Assembly: GCA_019233755.1 (NCBI GenBank)
Contig: JAFAMD010000045.1
Span: 1 to 57,309 of the forward strand
DNA length: 57,309 nt
Origin: Acidobacteriaceae bacterium
Lineage (GTDB): Bacteria; Acidobacteriota; Terriglobia; Bryobacterales; Bryobacteraceae
Direction: 5' to 3'
Position 1 is the stretch's first letter. Each line of letters begins with the position of its first letter. The notes beneath the pieces were generated by a model. That model had not been told where the DNA came from. It saw nothing but the letters and a program-made list of their open reading frames with translations, and searched no databases. This document shows, one piece after another, positions 54,082-57,309 of this stretch. Both the position numbers and the translations under genes were made by a program.

Positions 54082-54588
54082 GGAATATCTCTCAGCCGCT
54101 CGGCAGGCGGCAGTGGCTGTCCACAATGTGACAGTGAACCCACTCCGATGAGACGCAGTTCTACCGATGCACTCTGCTGACCCATCGGCATTTTGCTGAG
54201 AATCGGACATGGCTCTTTGGACGAGACGGCGCCGCAACTTCAATTTGAATCACTTGTGCGCGACGCCGCACACCCGAAGGAAGAGTTAAGACCTACCCCA
54301 AGTAAGTCCTTCAAAGATACGAAGTGTGCGAAGTAAGTTCACTCGCGCTCATGAGATCGACTTCGTAGCGGCGGAGGCTTGAACTGCTCAGTTAAGAGGA
54401 GTGAGAGTGCAGAAGAAGCGATTGGCGCTGACTTCAGTTTGCATCTCCTGACGATGGCCAGTGGCGTGCTTTCGTGAAATTGCCACAAAGAACTTTCGGC
54501 CGATCTTGCCGGCAAAGGAAAGTGTCAGCAAGCGTCCTCACGATTTTTGGTTAGAGAGCCAAGGTATTTGAATCCGGAAGGAGCCATT
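54082..54588. other. non-coding stretch before the cysteine hydrolase
   Basis: About 500 bases with no supported gene; it probably contains decayed remains of the inserted element and the promoter of the next gene. Nothing more specific can be seen. Confidence 0.4.
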
Positions 54589-55242
54589 ATGAAATTCGAT
54601 AAGAACGACACCGCAGTCGTAATGATCGATCCTCAGAATGAGGTGTTGAGCGAAACGGGCCTGGGATGGCCGCTGCTCCGCGAGAGCCTTCACGAAAACA
54701 ACACCGTCGATAATATGGAGCGTGTTTTCAAAGTCGCGAAGGAGTTTGGATTCGAGGTTTTCATCTCTCCGCACTACTTTTACCCCACTGACAAAGGGTG
54801 GAAGTTCAACGGACCACTCGAAACCGACGAGGCTGCCTCCGGGATGTTCTCTCGCAAAGGAGTCTTGAATCTCGACGGCCTCGAAGGGTCCGGTGCGGAC
54901 TGGCTGAAGCGGTTTAAGCCATACATCGAGGACGGCAAAACCATCGTCGTTGCGCCGCATCGGGTATTTGGGCCAGAGACAAATGATCTCGTTCTGCAGC
55001 TACGCAAACGGAAGATCAGCAAGATCATCCTCGGCGGAATGCTGGCCAACATGTGTGTCGAATCCCATTTGCGAGAGTTGTTGGAACAGGGGTTCGAGGT
55101 AGCCGTCGTAAAAGACGCTACGGCGGCACCCAAGCACCCGGAATGGGGCTACGGCTATACGGCGGCGCTTATTAATTACGCGTTTCTGGCGCACGCGGTG
55201 CTGACAACAGATGAAGCCGTGAATGCGATGAAGCGTGGATAA
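54589..55242 (+). CDS. cysteine hydrolase of the isochorismatase family
   Basis: A 217-residue hydrolase. The start is the ATG preceded by GAAGGAG at 6 bases. D14 (VVMIDPQNE) and C156 (GMLANMCVESHLREL) match two residues of the Asp-Lys-Cys triad. At the Lys position the sequence reads VAPHRVFGPETNDL, with Arg where related proteins have PHK (from memory), so the Lys may be replaced by Arg. Such enzymes cleave amides or vinyl ethers; the substrate is unknown. It leads a small accessory cluster with an SDR pseudogene, a DUF302 gene and a DsrE-like gene. Confidence 0.85.
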   Translation: MKFDKNDTAVVMIDPQNEVLSETGLGWPLLRESLHENNTVDNMERVFKVAKEFGFEVFISPHYFYPTDKGWKFNGPLETDEAASGMFSRKGVLNLDGLEGSGADWLKRFKPYIEDGKTIVVAPHRVFGPETNDLVLQLRKRKISKIILGGMLANMCVESHLRELLEQGFEVAVVKDATAAPKHPEWGYGYTAALINYAFLAHAVLTTDEAVNAMKRG

Positions 55243-55304
55243 CAAAGACAACGACATGTTGTGGATGGCGAGTCCAAAGCTTAACCAATTATCGGGAAGT
55301 AAGC

Positions 55305-55484
55305 ATGGCAGATAAGAAGACAGTCATCGTGGCCGGCGCCTCACGAGGAATACGCGAAGAAAACATCCCCTTCAATACGGTCGCGCCCGGTCCGGTCTAA
55401 ACTGCGATGCATAAGAACAGCCCGCAGGAGTTTCGCAAGACACTCTCGCCAATGGGCACGATCTCTGATCCAAAGGACACCGGC
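55305..55484 (+). pseudogene. short-chain dehydrogenase pseudogene with large internal deletion
   Basis: The frame starts ATG with GGAAG upstream and reads MADKKTVIVAGASRGI, the NAD-binding start of an SDR. It then jumps to NIPFNTVAPGPV, hits an in-frame TAA at 55398, and continues TAMHKNSPQEF...LSPMGTISDPKD, the C-terminal part of an SDR. Roughly 150 residues including the Ser-Tyr-Lys catalytic set are missing. It was likely a working SDR of this cluster before decay. Confidence 0.8.
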
Positions 55485-55555
55485 GTTCGTCATAACGCTT
55501 GTGTAATCCGGTGTAGCTCGGATCATCGAGAAGTCTCGAACACTGGAGAAGACAT

Positions 55556-55954
55556 ATGAAGTTTGACTCAAATAGCGGCATTGTACACCTCAGCAGCCCT
55601 CATTCTGTACCGGAAACACTGGCACGGTTGGAGGAGGTGGTCAGGTCAAAAGGCATACCAATCCTCGCTCGGATCGATCACAGTGGGGACGCTGCCCGGG
55701 CGGGGCTAAGGATGAACGCAACCGAGTTGCTCATCTTTGGCAATGCCAAGGCAGGGACGCCGTTGATGGTTGCCTCTCCCACTCTGGCGATCGATCTGCC
55801 TCTGAAGGCACTGGCCTGGCAGGAAGCAGATGGTAAAGTATGGCTCTCCTATAACAGTCCGGAATACCTAGCCGAGAGACATTCCGTGCCGCAGGAACTG
55901 CTGCGAAACATCGCTGTTATCAAAGTGCTCTGTGAAGAAGCCGTGAAAGATTGA
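55556..55954 (+). CDS. DUF302 domain protein
   Basis: A 132-residue single-domain DUF302 protein. The sequence VHLSSPHSVPETLARLEEVV, GIPILARIDHSGDA and LLIFGNAKAGTPLM is characteristic of this fold, found alone or fused to other domains in many bacteria. The biochemical role is unknown; family members bind nucleotides or small ligands by some reports, which I cannot confirm. The ATG is preceded by GGAGA. It is in the accessory patch with the cysteine hydrolase and DsrE-like genes. Confidence 0.85.
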   Translation: MKFDSNSGIVHLSSPHSVPETLARLEEVVRSKGIPILARIDHSGDAARAGLRMNATELLIFGNAKAGTPLMVASPTLAIDLPLKALAWQEADGKVWLSYNSPEYLAERHSVPQELLRNIAVIKVLCEEAVKD

Positions 55955-56005
55955 ACTCTCGAGTTTCTTAATCACAACCCAACTTATTTTCAAGAAGGAA
56001 ACTGC

Positions 56006-56446
56006 ATGCTCACTCAGGAAAAGGCGCTCCATATCGACATCCCGGTCAAAATGGATAACGTCAAGATCGTATTCAGCGTGGCCTCACTTTCGTTTGAAGG
56101 CGACCTGCCAGCCGCGCTCTTCCACATGGGACTCATTGTGGATGATATTGCGGGCTGGAAGGCCAAGTCACAGGTTGTTGCAGTTTTTCATACAAACGCC
56201 GGACACGTCACCCTGCACGATGAGGCATACAATAAAGATCGCCATATCTTCACCGGCAATCCATACCGGAAGCTCGTGACTGACCTGATGGAAAAGGGTG
56301 TGCAAGTCGAACTCTGCGGCGCCACGGCTAAGGCACACGGATGGGGAAATGCGGACATAATTCCCGGAATCAAGGTCAATACCGATGCCATGGCGAGGAC
56401 AACGCAGCTTGTACAAGATGGCTTCATCAAGGTTTCGGAGTCCTAG
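56006..56446 (+). CDS. DsrE-like (DsrE/F family) protein
   Basis: A 146-residue protein of the DsrE/DsrF-like fold. NVKIVFSVASLSFEGDLPAALFHMG is the N-terminal strand-helix, and VELCGATAKAHGWGNADIIPGIKVNTDAM carries the conserved Cys (C104) used for persulfide transfer in this family. Members move sulfur in oxidation or tRNA modification, and stand-alone copies have unknown roles. Good ribosome site (GAAGGA). It is the last gene of the cysteine hydrolase-SDR-DUF302 patch. Confidence 0.8.
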   Translation: MLTQEKALHIDIPVKMDNVKIVFSVASLSFEGDLPAALFHMGLIVDDIAGWKAKSQVVAVFHTNAGHVTLHDEAYNKDRHIFTGNPYRKLVTDLMEKGVQVELCGATAKAHGWGNADIIPGIKVNTDAMARTTQLVQDGFIKVSES

Positions 56447-56636
56447 AAGGGTGCGGGCTCTTTTCAAGGATGTGTTCGACGCTTACAGATCGGGTGAAGG
56501 AGGGGTTGTTCACCTTGATCAGTAAGAGCAAAGTGGAAGTAGGCTGAAGAGAGACGCTAGCCAGCGGCGGTTCGAGAAGAGTACCGCCCGTGACGTTCGC
56601 GAGATTCGAGTCGGGTTTTATAGGCTTTTATAACCA

Positions 56637-57309
56637 ATGGAGCTCTTTCAGAGAGTAAAAGAGGCCTGGAGCGCAGTTCGCTGGCAGATGCTGGTCATCT
56701 TTGCGTTCTTTAGCATTATCTCGACAGTTCTGGTTGCGTCTGCAGGGGTTGCTGCTCTGAACGTCGTCGTAAGGCGCGAGAATGCGAACCTTATTCAGGA
56801 ACGCATCAACGGGGTCGTCGACAGTTTTAATCGCTTTACACCGTTCCTCCTCGAACGGGTTGCAGCATGCCGGCCACCCGCATCAAATTCGCCCGTACTA
56901 AAGGAATATCCCGCCGCCGTGTGGCCGGAGGGCCAGAGCTCGCTGATCGTGCTACCGAGTGAGACGCACGCTGCGATGAAACCCGAATGGCTCCATGCAG
57001 ACTCGTTTTCCGGGGTTGTTGTCGACCGGGGAAATCTCGAAATCCGCTCTTTCCGTTTCGTCGAACGGGAAGGCTGTTCGATGTCGGTATTGGTGCAGGT
57101 ACGGTTGACTGAATCCTTCCTCAACCGATTGTCAAAGGAAGCGGGCTTGGAGATTTCCATCAACAAACCAGTATTGCGGCAGCAATACCGCGCTAATCGG
57201 GGACTGGCTGGTGAAATTGAAGCTAATTTCATCCCCGGATCGGCTCACCCGATTCCCGTCGCAGTGAACGCGCGGAACTGGGAGACGGGGCAACCCGAAG
57301 ATTGGATAG
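56637..57309 (+). CDS. membrane-anchored protein, N-terminus only (cut by window edge)
   Basis: An open frame of 224 residues that runs off the right edge. It has one clear transmembrane helix at about residues 18-40 (WQMLVIFAFFSIISTVLVAS), with a Trp/Arg-rich cytosolic start, then a periplasmic-like region with no recognised domain. The layout resembles the N-terminal sensor part of acidobacterial HAMP or SpoIIE/PP2C-type phosphatases and histidine kinases, but no effector domain is visible. The ATG has no clear ribosome site. Identity unknown; a downstream sequence would decide it. Confidence 0.6.
   Translation, partial: MELFQRVKEAWSAVRWQMLVIFAFFSIISTVLVASAGVAALNVVVRRENANLIQERINGVVDSFNRFTPFLLERVAACRPPASNSPVLKEYPAAVWPEGQSSLIVLPSETHAAMKPEWLHADSFSGVVVDRGNLEIRSFRFVEREGCSMSVLVQVRLTESFLNRLSKEAGLEISINKPVLRQQYRANRGLAGEIEANFIPGSAHPIPVAVNARNWETGQPEDWI

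Noticed and set aside
53842..54243. 133-codon frame on the minus strand as an intact gene
   Set aside because: Only the middle third resembles a transposase; the rest is unrelated, so it is a relic rather than a gene.

Overview
The window looks like a chromosome segment of an Acidobacteriota bacterium (Solibacter/Bryobacter-like), judged from gene content only. The pointers are a 1,099-residue Oar-type TonB-dependent receptor with an N-terminal carboxypeptidase-regulatory domain, several exported LolA-fold proteins, a TPR-CHAT protease next to an ECF sigma factor, three separate ECF sigma/zinc-finger anti-sigma modules, moderately high GC, and frequent TTG or GTG starts. No rRNA, tRNA, CRISPR array, phage block or intact insertion sequence was seen.

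Layout. 1-8 kb: exported tyrosine-type phosphatase (cut by the window edge), LolA-fold protein, acyl-CoA dehydrogenase and a DUF3108-like protein on the minus strand; then an M16 peptidase, a two-gene amidase unit (GatC/AtzG-like small subunit plus amidase) and a rhodanese. 8-11 kb: murA, murQ and an A-type Fe-S carrier. 10.8-12.5 kb: first ECF module (sigma, anti-sigma, Spy/CpxP-like protein). 13.3-19.8 kb: envelope glycan/lipid block with UDP-sulfoquinovose synthase, an ArnT/PMT-type glycosyltransferase overlapping an asparagine synthase, and a GT21 ceramide-glucosyltransferase-like enzyme. 19.9-25.1 kb: second ECF pair, thrS, penicillin acylase family protein. 25-34 kb: CorC/HlyC-type membrane protein, EamA transporter, DinB-like protein, LolA-fold protein, transaldolase, folK, ruvB, ruvA, an ALDH7-type dehydrogenase, with several short tandem repeats between genes. 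34.5-39.4 kb: SDR-ybaK pair and the large receptor, closed by a clear terminator. 39.5-44.3 kb: the conserved translation operon ffh-rpsP-khpA-rimM-trmD-rplS-rnhB plus a small membrane protein. 44.5-48.5 kb: TPR-CHAT protease, ECF sigma and anti-sigma behind a leader containing a hairpin and a micro-ORF. 48.5-53.9 kb: ACT-domain protein, kdsC, tilS, ftsH and a HAD phosphatase. 53.9-56.5 kb: accessory patch with a transposase remnant, cysteine hydrolase, decayed SDR, DUF302 and DsrE-like genes. The right edge holds the N-terminus of a membrane-anchored protein, possibly a sensor.

Most genes are housekeeping or envelope functions. The strongest candidate for an undescribed system is the CHAT-sigma-anti-sigma operon. 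It has the same parts as the sigma-control arm of type III-E CRISPR (TPR-CHAT protease, ECF sigma, sigma inhibitor) but no CRISPR component. Other points of interest are the GatC-like subunit in front of the amidase, the inverted heptamer repeat island at 33.9-34.5 kb, and the decayed accessory patch at 53.9-56.5 kb.
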